Of a DNA stretch of 25,985 nucleotides, positions 1-7,466 are shown piece by piece. A model generated the notes under the pieces. It searched no databases. It saw only the letters and a program-made list of their open reading frames with translations, and had not been told where the DNA came from. Origin of the DNA: Strigomonas culicis (taxonomy: Eukaryota > Euglenozoa > Kinetoplastea > Trypanosomatida > Trypanosomatidae); NCBI GenBank assembly GCA_000482145.1, contig AUXH01000248.1, positions 1 to 25,985 on the forward strand. Direction: 5' to 3'. The position numbers and the translations under genes were made by a program. Numbering within the stretch: the first letter of the stretch is position 1; each line of letters opens with the position of its first letter.

Positions 1-47
1 CGTACGTAACGTTTACCGTTTTTTTTTACCTTTTTTTACTTTACTAC

Positions 48-50
<3 letters not shown>

Positions 51-88
<38 letters not shown>
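51..88. repeat. (CT)19 dinucleotide microsatellite
   Basis: Nineteen uninterrupted CT units are read directly from the sequence. They form the core of the polypyrimidine tract upstream of the first gene, so length variation could affect trans-splicing efficiency (inference). Confidence 0.95.
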
Positions 89-89
<1 letters not shown>

Positions 90-125
90 ATCTCTTCTTT
101 CGTTGCTGTTGCCAATGAACACAAG
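51..125 (+). promoter_or_regulatory. Polypyrimidine tract and trans-splice acceptor for the cofactor D gene
   Basis: A perfect (CT)19 microsatellite at 51-88 continues into a T/C-rich stretch. The first AG after it is at 124-125, and no ATG lies between that AG and the start codon at 249. This is the expected spliced-leader acceptor architecture. The site itself is inferred, not proven. Confidence 0.7.
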
Positions 126-248
126 CATCATAAAATTACCCGAGCTATTAGAATTCCATCGACGTGTCCATTGTGACGCAACGGGTTGAGATTCACCTGT
201 CATTTAGAAGCGAAAGAGGTACATCTAGTTTCACTTGTTCTTATTCCC

Positions 249-3200
249 ATGGACACAGAGGCACAAGTCGTGGAAGCATTGAACGAGGAGGAGGTGGAAG
301 AGCTCCAGGTGGTCGAGGAGCGTGCTGACCGCGAGGCGGAGGACGCGTACGAGCCTTCCTTTTTCGAGGAGGAGGAGGCCTGCCGCGCGCTCCTGCAGCA
401 GGTCGCGGCGCTGCTGCCCACCGACAACAGCGTCCTGCTGCCGTCGCCGGGCACCGACCCCAAGGGCGCCTCATCGCTTCTGCAGATCAAGTTCCCGGCC
501 ATGCTGGACCGCTACCAGGAGAGCCCGCACTTGCTGCACCCCCACCTGGAGAAGCTGATCCAGCCCCTCGTGGACATGCTGCTGGCGCTGCTGCCCGCCG
601 CCGCCGCCTCGCTCCAGGAGGAGGCGGCTGTCCTCCAGGGCGGCGACGACGGCGCTGCCGTGGCGGGGGCCGCGCCGCCCCCGCAGGAGGCGGTGGTGCT
701 CCAGGAGCACGCGCTGGGGCAGAACCTGCACATGTTCGACGCGGACGCCCCGCGCCACCCGCTCCACTTGGTGTGCGGCGCGCTGTACACGGTGGCCAAG
801 ACGGCGGGCGAGGAAAGCTGCATTAGCTACTTCCCCCACGAGGCGAGGCACTACGAGGATGTCTTCTACGCGCTGCGCCTGTGGAAGGCGAACCCGATCC
901 GCCGCCGCGAGTGGGAGGTGCGGTACTGCCTGCTGCTGTGGCTGTCCAACCTCATCCTGGTGCCCTTCGAGTTGAGCATCATCGACTCGTCCTGCGGCGC
1001 CGTGGCGGCGGACAGCAGCGCGGCCGGCGCGCTCTCGCTCTCCGACGCGGTGCTGCTGACGGCGGTGTCCTTCCTGCCCGACACGACCAAGTGCCGCGAG
1101 GGCGCCGCGCTGCTCATTGCGCGGCTGGCGACGCGGCCCGACAGCGGGCGGCACCGCGACCTCTTCTTCAGCTACGCGCGGCAGGTGCTGTCGGGGGTCC
1201 CGCCCGCGGCGCGCGAGGCGGGCCTGCTGTCACGGCTGCGGGAGCCGGAGGGCGGCCGTGCCCTCCTCGTGCAGGGCCTGCTGCTCGCCATCGCGCGGAC
1301 GATGAAGCTCGGCCGGCGGCAGGAGCTGGTGCAGTACGCGGGCCCGCTCATCCCCTGCGTGCTGGGGCTGGCGGCGCACCACACGGGGGACGGGCTCATC
1401 AGCAAGACGGCCGTCTCCGTGGTGCAGCGGCTCGCGCTCTCCATGCTGAAGAAGAAGACGGCCTCGTGGAAGTACCGCCGCCACGTGGAGTCGCTCGCGG
1501 CGAACCTCGGCGACACGAAGGAGGAGGGGCGCGGGGCCGCAGCGGCGGAGGACGACACGGCCATCGAGGGCGACGTCGGCTGCCTCGAGGACGCGATCGC
1601 CTTCCTGGTGGAGATGATCAGCCACAAGGACACGATTGTGCGCTGGTGCGCCGCCGAGGGCATCGGCCGCGTGTGCGAGCGCCTGCCGGAGGAGATGGTG
1701 GTGGAGATTGTCGCGTCGCTGCAGGACTGCTTCGCGACGGAGTACAACGACCAGAGCTGGCACGGCGGCCTGCTCACCTACGCGGAGCTGTGCCGCCGCG
1801 GCGTCGTGTCGGTGGACTACCTGGGCGAGCTGGTGCCGCGCATCGCGAAGGGGCTCGCGTTCGACTGGAGCAAGGGCACCTACAGCGTCGGCGCCCACGT
1901 GCGCGACGCGGCGAGCTACACGTGCTGGTCCATCGCGCGCGCCTACGACGCCGAGGACATCAAGCCGCACGTGTACGACCTCAGCGTCAGCCTCGTCGCC
2001 GCGTCCCTCTTCGACCGCGAGGTGAACGTGCGCCGCGCGGCGGCCGCCGCCTTCCAGGAGTGCGTCGGCCGCCTCGGCAACTTCCCGCACGGCATCGACC
2101 TCGTGACGACGATGGATTTCTTCTCGCTGGCCTCGTTAAAGAACGCCTTCACCGTGGTCGCACCCAAGGTCGCGCTCTTCGACACGTACCGGCCCCGTAT
2201 GCTGGAGGAGCTCGTGTGCACCAAGCTGAGCCACTGGGACCGCGCCGTGCGCCAGTGCGCGGCGGCCGCGCTGGGCCTCATCGGGCCGCTGGAGGTGGAC
2301 CTGATGCAAGCGGAGGTGGTGCCGGAGCTGCTGGAGCGCGTGACGGACACGACCGTCGCGGCCCGCCACGGCGCGCTGCTCGGCCTCGCGGCGCTCGTGC
2401 GCCACCTGCCGGTCGACAGCTGGAGCGCCGCCGCGCAGGTGCAGGTGGCGGAGGTGGTGGTGCGCCTTGACAGCGCGAGGCTCTTCCGCTCGCGCGGCGG
2501 CGAGTACATCCGCGAGGCGTGCTGCCACCTGCTGGCCGCCTGCGCGGAGGTGCACTTCCCGCTGCCGGACTGCGTGCCCATCACGAAGATGAGCGGCGAG
2601 AAGGGCAAGGCGCGGACGCTCAAGAAGATCCAGGACTTCTTCGATGACACGCAGAAGAATATTCTGGAGTGGGTGCAGCTCTGCGCCGCGGACAGCTTCC
2701 GCCAGTTCGCCGAGGTCTACTACACGGACTTCAACCCCGCCTTCCACGGAAAGGTGCTGGAGAAGATGCGCGACAGCTGCGGCACCGACAAGCCGACGCT
2801 GGAGCGGCGCGGTGTGCTCGCCACCTACGGCGGCATCCCCGCGAGCTGGCTCGTGCAGACGGAGGGCGGGGGCAGCGCGGGCGCGCCCCACTTCGTCCCC
2901 ATCTTCCAGCTGCTGAGCGACGCGGCCGTCGTGGAGGCGGGCGAGGACCCGGAGCTCGCGGACGCGGAAGGGCGGCGCAACGCGGTCACGGCAATGGGCT
3001 ACCTGCTGCCGCGCCTTCCGCCGCAGCACGCGGCCATCACCGCCGAGTGGTTCGCCGGCGTGCTGCAGACCTTCCTGCGCGCGCTGGCCGACTACGCGAC
3101 CGACAAGCGCGGCGACGTCGGCTCCTTCGTGCGGCTGGCCGCGCTGCGCGCGCTCCCCACGCTGCTCGCGCAGGGCATCGCGGTGTGGCGCGTGTGCACG

Positions 3201-4223
3201 CCCGGCCAGCTGTTGCAGGCGCTGCAGGCCGCCGTGAAGCTGGCGCTGGAGCGGCTCGACCGCGTGCGCGGGGCGGCGCTGCGCGCGCTGCACCAGCTGC
3301 TCCTGGAGCGGCAGGACGTCCTCCACTGGCTGCGCGGGGCGGCCGCGGCCGGCGCGGCGGAGACGCAGTACCTCGCGGACCTGCTGCAGCGACTCGCGCT
3401 CGTCGACTGCACGTCGCCGCAGCGGGTGCTGCCGGCGCTCGTGCCGCCGCTGCTGCGGGACTGCCCCACTACCTACGCCGCCGCGGCGGTGGAGGGCCTC
3501 GTGGTGTCCGCGGGCGACCTCTCTCGCCACGTGCGCGACCCCGCGGTGGAGGCGCTCCTCGCTGCCTTCTGCGCGGCGCCGCCAGCCGGCGAGACGGCGG
3601 GGCAGTACCGGGACCGGCTGTCCGGCTACCTGACGCGCGTCGCGGCCGTCCACGCGCACAGCGAGCGCGTGCTGCCGCCGCTCAGCCGCACGCTCGACTA
3701 CGTGCTGGGCAGGGAGGTGCTGAGCGCGGCCGGCCAGCGCGCGGCGGTGCAGGCGCTGCGGGGCGAGATGCGGCACTTCGCGACGAGCATCACCGTGCTG
3801 CTGCCGCTCTGCACGCTGCTCACGACGCTGTGCCGCGGCAGCGACGCGGAGGCGCGGCGCGCGGCGTGGTCCCTCGCGCTCGTCATGATCGCCAGCCGCT
3901 ACCCCAAGGTGCGCGCGAAGGTGGCCACGGACCTGTACACCGCCCTGCTCGTGCTCACGTCCGACGCGGTGAGCGGGTCGGCAGCGGGGACGGCCGCGGC
4001 GCCGCGGTATGCGGAGGCGATGGCGCACCTCTCAGCGACGCAGTGGGATGCGAACGACGCCGCCAAGGTGCGCAGTGCCCGCGACGCGCTGTACGGTATG
4101 TTGGGCCTCCAGGCGCCTGTAGGGAAGGCAGAGGGCGATGAGGATGTGGCCAAGGCCGCCGGCGTGCGTAAGGAACGGGTTGCGGCGAACTACATGGACC
4201 TTGTACGCGAGGCAGGCTATTGA
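249..4223 (+). CDS. TBCD: Tubulin-folding cofactor D
   Basis: This is a HEAT-repeat chaperone that handles beta-tubulin and, with cofactors C and E, drives assembly and GTPase cycling of alpha/beta-tubulin dimers in the cytosol. The 1324-residue product is longer than the roughly 1200-residue animal proteins. The most family-specific block is residues about 464-640: VRWCAAEGIGRV (from 464), the WHGG motif, SVGAHVRDAASY (from 546), then NVRRAAAAAFQECVGR and FPHGIDLVTT (about 613), followed by KLSHWDRAVRQCAA. All align by eye with animal TBCD. The rest is Ala/Leu-rich helical repeat. The start at 249 is the first ATG after the inferred splice acceptor; the frame runs upstream to a TTG at 186 but that part has no ATG. 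An acidic N-terminal segment precedes the repeats. The stop is TGA followed by C, inside a small hairpin. Identification is firm. Confidence 0.93.
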   Translation: MDTEAQVVEALNEEEVEELQVVEERADREAEDAYEPSFFEEEEACRALLQQVAALLPTDNSVLLPSPGTDPKGASSLLQIKFPAMLDRYQESPHLLHPHLEKLIQPLVDMLLALLPAAAASLQEEAAVLQGGDDGAAVAGAAPPPQEAVVLQEHALGQNLHMFDADAPRHPLHLVCGALYTVAKTAGEESCISYFPHEARHYEDVFYALRLWKANPIRRREWEVRYCLLLWLSNLILVPFELSIIDSSCGAVAADSSAAGALSLSDAVLLTAVSFLPDTTKCREGAALLIARLATRPDSGRHRDLFFSYARQVLSGVPPAAREAGLLSRLREPEGGRALLVQGLLLAIARTMKLGRRQELVQYAGPLIPCVLGLAAHHTGDGLISKTAVSVVQRLALSMLKKKTASWKYRRHVESLAANLGDTKEEGRGAAAAEDDTAIEGDVGCLEDAIAFLVEMISHKDTIVRWCAAEGIGRVCERLPEEMVVEIVASLQDCFATEYNDQSWHGGLLTYAELCRRGVVSVDYLGELVPRIAKGLAFDWSKGTYSVGAHVRDAASYTCWSIARAYDAEDIKPHVYDLSVSLVAASLFDREVNVRRAAAAAFQECVGRLGNFPHGIDLVTTMDFFSLASLKNAFTVVAPKVALFDTYRPRMLEELVCTKLSHWDRAVRQCAAAALGLIGPLEVDLMQAEVVPELLERVTDTTVAARHGALLGLAALVRHLPVDSWSAAAQVQVAEVVVRLDSARLFRSRGGEYIREACCHLLAACAEVHFPLPDCVPITKMSGEKGKARTLKKIQDFFDDTQKNILEWVQLCAADSFRQFAEVYYTDFNPAFHGKVLEKMRDSCGTDKPTLERRGVLATYGGIPASWLVQTEGGGSAGAPHFVPIFQLLSDAAVVEAGEDPELADAEGRRNAVTAMGYLLPRLPPQHAAITAEWFAGVLQTFLRALADYATDKRGDVGSFVRLAALRALPTLLAQGIAVWRVCTPGQLLQALQAAVKLALERLDRVRGAALRALHQLLLERQDVLHWLRGAAAAGAAETQYLADLLQRLALVDCTSPQRVLPALVPPLLRDCPTTYAAAAVEGLVVSAGDLSRHVRDPAVEALLAAFCAAPPAGETAGQYRDRLSGYLTRVAAVHAHSERVLPPLSRTLDYVLGREVLSAAGQRAAVQALRGEMRHFATSITVLLPLCTLLTTLCRGSDAEARRAAWSLALVMIASRYPKVRAKVATDLYTALLVLTSDAVSGSAAGTAAAPRYAEAMAHLSATQWDANDAAKVRSARDALYGMLGLQAPVGKAEGDEDVAKAAGVRKERVAANYMDLVREAGY

Positions 4224-4238
4224 CATGCCGTGTCAATA
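4218..4238 (+). repeat. Inverted repeat (8-bp arms, 5-nt loop) spanning the TBCD stop codon
   Basis: The arms TATTGACA and TGTCAATA flank a TGCCG loop. The TGA stop at 4221-4223 lies inside the left arm. The pairing is read directly; any effect on termination or 3' end formation is speculative. Confidence 0.6.
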
Positions 4239-4450
4239 AGGATCCATCAAAATAAACGTTGGTAGAAACATGTTATATTATTACGAATAGAACACACACA
4301 GTGATGATACTATTAAAACATAAAGTAAAATAAACTACACCAAAACAAACAAACAAAAGGTACTGTCACCGATCGCAAATAAAGACCTAAACAACACCAC
4401 ACGTTTTTTGTATTCGATGCCTGTCTGATTTCTGTATCATCTATATATAT

Positions 4451-4490
4451 GCGTCTGCCTTTCCCCCCTTACCTCTTCTAACTGGCGTAG
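4451..4490 (+). promoter_or_regulatory. Polypyrimidine tract and trans-splice acceptor for VPS34
   Basis: A C/T-rich run from about 4453 to 4480 ends in GCGTAG, with the AG at 4489-4490. It is the only AG between the tract and the coding start. It lies one base before an out-of-frame ATG at 4492, so the mature leader would be extremely short. Confidence 0.65.
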
Positions 4491-4491
4491 T

Positions 4492-4518
4492 ATGTCGGAT
4501 TCCAATGGTATCGAATGA
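4492..4518 (+). CDS. Upstream ORF (8 codons) overlapping the VPS34 start
   Basis: ATG at 4492 opens a frame encoding MSDSNGIE and ends at TGA 4516-4518. The VPS34 ATG at 4505 lies inside it in another frame. If splicing occurs at 4490, this is the first ATG of the mRNA and would have to be bypassed by leaky scanning, helped by the very short leader. Whether it is translated is unknown. Confidence 0.4.
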   Translation: MSDSNGIE

Positions 4519-7192
4519 GCAGCTGATCGCTACAGAGCTGCAGGCGACTCGCGAGTACGATGCCTGTCAGTGGTCCTCCCCCAGCGCCTCTCGCACTTTC
4601 GTCGCGGCGAACGACGTCTGCGGCTGCTTCTTTTTTTTGCACGTGGACCACGTCGAGCTGCAGGCGGAGGCGGTGGACGCCTACTGGCTTTCGCTGCAGC
4701 TGTACTATCTCGGGCAGCCCCTCGCGCCCCCCGTGGAGACGGATGAGGTGACCGCGGTGCGCCAGGAGCCGTCCATCACCGACGCGGGCGCCAGCCTGAA
4801 CACCCTTGTCGTGTCCTTTCAAGAGTGGGTGGAGTTCCCGATACGCCTCGGCGACGTGCCGATGGATGCCGTCCTCCGGGTGGAGCTGCGCGGCGCGGCG
4901 AAGGGCCGCGCCGTCGCCGTGACGAGTGTCCACCCGTACACGACCGCCGGGCGGCTGCGCACCGGTGGCCACCACTGCGCGCTGTACGCGGGCGGCGCCG
5001 TACCGGACGCGGGGGCGGCGAGCGGCGCCGCAGCGCCGTGGCAGCAGGCGGCGGACGACCTGCGCAGCGGCGTGCTGCCGGCCGTGCCGTGGCTCGACCG
5101 CCTCACGGCCGCTGCCCTCGAGGACGTCCGGCGCGCGGCGGCGGCGGCCGCACCCCCGGACGGCAGCAGCCCCGCGCCCCCCGCGTGCGGGATGCTACAC
5201 GTCTGCTTCCCCGAGCCGTCCCGCCGCGCACCGCTCTACCACGTGGATATCCCCTACTCGGTCGCACCGCCGCCGTGGGCGGTCATGGCGGCGAGTGACG
5301 TGTGCGGCCGTGGGGCGCCCTTCCCCGACGAGTACCGCTTCGCGAAGGAGCACAACCTGAGCGAGGCCAGGGCCACGCTGCTGTCCAAGTCGATGCTGCT
5401 CTCGGGCAGCGGCGACACCGCCCCGGGGCCGCGCGAGCGCAAGCGGCTGCTGCAGCTGGCCGCGCGCCCGCCGCTGCAGCTGGAGGCGCTGCGCACGGAG
5501 GAGGTCGGCCTGCTGTGGCGCTACCGCTCCTTCATCCAGCGCGACTCGCGCTTCTTCCTGCTCTTCATGCAGCACGTCGACTGGCGGGCGGACACGCTGG
5601 AACGGCGCCTCGCGACGGAGATGCTGCGGATGGTCCGCCCCCTGCAGCTGCCGGACCTGCTGGGCTGCCTCGCCTTCTCCTTCCGCCGCGTCCTCGCCGT
5701 GCGCCGCTACGCCATCGCGCAGCTCAGCGGCGTCAGCGACGCGCTGCTCTGCCGCATCTTCTTCCCGTTGCTGCAGGCGATCCAGTACGACGACCCCTCC
5801 GAGCGGGAGCTCGCGCACTACCTGGTGCAGCGCGCCGCGGGCCACTGGGAGCTGTGCTGCGCGCTGTGGTGGGCCGTGCGCGTGGAGAGCCAGCTGCGCA
5901 CCGCGGCGGGGGACCACATGCCCTTCTTCCTGATGGAGGAGGAGATGAGCTGCGTGCTGCAGCAGCAGCGGCCCGCCTTCTGGCGGCGGCTCGCGGCGCA
6001 GCAGGCGCTGGTCGAGTCGCTGCGCGACCTCACGACGAAGGTGGTCGCCGCCGCCTCCTCCTTCAACCGCCTCGGCCGCGTGGAGAGCGGCCAGCGGCTG
6101 CTGAAGAAGCAGAAGACGCAGCTGCAGCAGGTGCTGAAGGAGGCGCAGGGCGTGCTGGCCGCACCCACGCACCCGAGCGCGCTGCTGCGCCGCGCGCGGC
6201 CGGAGTCCTTCTACATCTTCAAGAGCGCGACGATGCCCTTCCGCCTCGACTTTGTCGCCGCGCTTGCGCCGGCCCCTGCGCCGGACGAGGCGGCGGGGGA
6301 GGAAGGCGAGGTCCGCGAGGACCCGGGGGAGGTCGTGTTCCGCCCGCTCGCGAGCCACGCGGTGCCGTCGACGCTGATGGGCATGGTGCCGGCGCCGTCC
6401 GCCGTGGACCTCGGCCTCATCTTCAAGGCGAAGGACGATGTGCGGCAGGACCAGCTCGTGCTGCAGCTCATCCAGGTCATGGACACGGCGCTGCAGCAGG
6501 ACGGTCTCGACCTTGGGCTGACCATCTACCGCGTGACCGCTACCGGGCCCGACCACGGCCTCGTCGAGGTGGTGCCCGGCGCGGTGACGCTACAGAGCGT
6601 GCAGTACGACGTGAAGGGATTCCTGCAAGGCCACAACAAGAGCAGCTACGCGATGCGGCAGGCGATGGAGCGCTACATGAAGAGCCTCGCCGGGTACTCG
6701 GTCATCAGTTTCGTGCTCGGCCTCGGGGACCGGCACCTGGAGAACATCCTCATGACGCCGGACGGCCGCCTGCTGCACATTGACTTCAGCTACATCCTCG
6801 GCAACGACCCGAAGCCGTTCCAGCCGCCGATGAAGATCAACCGCGAGATGATCGAGGCCCTCGGCGGCCCCGAGAGCCGCCACTACCTCTCCTTCCTGTC
6901 TTACTGCTGTGGGGCGTACAACACGATACGGAAGCACGCGCCGCTGCTGCTGCAGCTGCTGCAGCTCACCGTACACGCGCGGGGGATGCCGCAGCTGACG
7001 GCCGTCGCCGTCGCCGGCCGTGAGGTGGACCCGCGGGCCAACATCCTCAAGGTGCAGGAGCGGCTGCGGCTGGACCTGAACAACGCGCAGGCGACGCAGT
7101 ACATCCAGCAGGTTATCGCAGACAGCGTCGGGTCTGTATTCACCAACTTGTGGGATGCGCTGCACGTGGCGGCCCAGGTGGCACGTGCGTGA
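4505..7192 (+). CDS. VPS34: Class III phosphatidylinositol 3-kinase Vps34
   Basis: The enzyme phosphorylates phosphatidylinositol at the 3 position to make PI3P for endosomal sorting and autophagy, normally in a complex with Vps15 and Vps30/Beclin. The 895 residues match the family length. Order: N-terminal C2 domain, including WLDRLT (about 198) and a beta strand ending HVDIPY; helical PIK domain (about 290-520); then the kinase domain. Kinase motifs are FKSATMPFRLDF (about 569), the FKAKDDVRQDQLVLQ ATP-binding segment, the catalytic loop GDRHLEN (741-747) and the metal-binding segment HIDFSYILG. The last is odd: D760-F761-S762 replaces the usual DFG. The C-terminal helix (LNNAQATQYIQQVI and after) fits Vps34. 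An Ala/Pro-rich insert interrupts the C2 domain near 165-240. A run of eight T at 4631-4638 encodes part of a Phe stretch. The start is the first in-frame ATG after the acceptor. Confidence 0.95.
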   Translation: MVSNEQLIATELQATREYDACQWSSPSASRTFVAANDVCGCFFFLHVDHVELQAEAVDAYWLSLQLYYLGQPLAPPVETDEVTAVRQEPSITDAGASLNTLVVSFQEWVEFPIRLGDVPMDAVLRVELRGAAKGRAVAVTSVHPYTTAGRLRTGGHHCALYAGGAVPDAGAASGAAAPWQQAADDLRSGVLPAVPWLDRLTAAALEDVRRAAAAAAPPDGSSPAPPACGMLHVCFPEPSRRAPLYHVDIPYSVAPPPWAVMAASDVCGRGAPFPDEYRFAKEHNLSEARATLLSKSMLLSGSGDTAPGPRERKRLLQLAARPPLQLEALRTEEVGLLWRYRSFIQRDSRFFLLFMQHVDWRADTLERRLATEMLRMVRPLQLPDLLGCLAFSFRRVLAVRRYAIAQLSGVSDALLCRIFFPLLQAIQYDDPSERELAHYLVQRAAGHWELCCALWWAVRVESQLRTAAGDHMPFFLMEEEMSCVLQQQRPAFWRRLAAQQALVESLRDLTTKVVAAASSFNRLGRVESGQRLLKKQKTQLQQVLKEAQGVLAAPTHPSALLRRARPESFYIFKSATMPFRLDFVAALAPAPAPDEAAGEEGEVREDPGEVVFRPLASHAVPSTLMGMVPAPSAVDLGLIFKAKDDVRQDQLVLQLIQVMDTALQQDGLDLGLTIYRVTATGPDHGLVEVVPGAVTLQSVQYDVKGFLQGHNKSSYAMRQAMERYMKSLAGYSVISFVLGLGDRHLENILMTPDGRLLHIDFSYILGNDPKPFQPPMKINREMIEALGGPESRHYLSFLSYCCGAYNTIRKHAPLLLQLLQLTVHARGMPQLTAVAVAGREVDPRANILKVQERLRLDLNNAQATQYIQQVIADSVGSVFTNLWDALHVAAQVARA

Positions 7193-7214
7193 GAGAGATA
7201 GAGATGCATGGCTG

Positions 7215-7233
7215 TGGTGGTGGTGGTGGTGGT
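7215..7233 (+). repeat. (TGG)n tract in the VPS34 3' UTR
   Basis: Six consecutive GG pairs separated by single T (7216-7232) lie about 20 bases after the VPS34 stop. It is a simple repeat and formally a two-tier G-quadruplex candidate on the RNA-like strand. Confidence 0.7.
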
Positions 7234-7317
7234 TGCTTGGTTGCATTTATGCTTATGATCGCTTGTCCTAGATCCTCATTGCTCACGGAGTGTATGGGAT
7301 GGCTTCAAGCACAACAC

Positions 7318-7401
7318 CTTTTTTATTCTCATCCTCTTTGCTGTTAGCGCAACGCTCTCCCTCTCTCACGTTCTCTTTTTCTCTCCGTTTCTCTTCTGAA
7401 G
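7318..7401 (+). promoter_or_regulatory. Polypyrimidine tracts and trans-splice acceptor for the PCIF1-like gene
   Basis: Two pyrimidine-rich runs are visible. The first ends at AG 7346-7347; the second, longer run (7351-7397) ends at AG 7400-7401. With either acceptor the first ATG is 7467. Confidence 0.65.
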
Positions 7402-7466
7402 AGTCCAATAGAATAGTCGGAACCGATAGGAAAACAAGAACTGCCCACTGTAGACGGAGAGATCTA

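Noticed and set aside
186..248. N-terminal extension of TBCD to position 186
   Set aside because: The extension starts at TTG, not ATG. The first ATG after the splice acceptor is 249.
881..2470. Long alternative-frame ORFs over TBCD, including 881-2470 (+) and 2136-4028 (-)
   Set aside because: They are low-complexity Arg/Ala/Gly or His/Arg translations produced by the GC-rich codon bias of the real gene and have no domain or independent splice context.
4301..4428. C/D-box snoRNA candidate in the TBCD-VPS34 spacer
   Set aside because: GTGATGA at 4301 fits a C box and CTGA at 4425 a D box, but they are about 120 bases apart with no terminal stem.
4628..4638. Possible frameshift at the T-run in VPS34
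   Set aside because: The reading frame before and after the run is consistent with a C2 domain, and the alternative frame from ATG 4492 stops at 4516.
7290..7466. N-terminal extensions of the PCIF1-like frame (GTG 7290, ATG 7299)
   Set aside because: They translate the polypyrimidine tract upstream of the predicted acceptor (Ser/Leu/Phe-rich). The same applies to upstream extensions at 9145, 18182, 19312 and 21774, of which only 19312 starts with ATG and it lies upstream of its acceptor.
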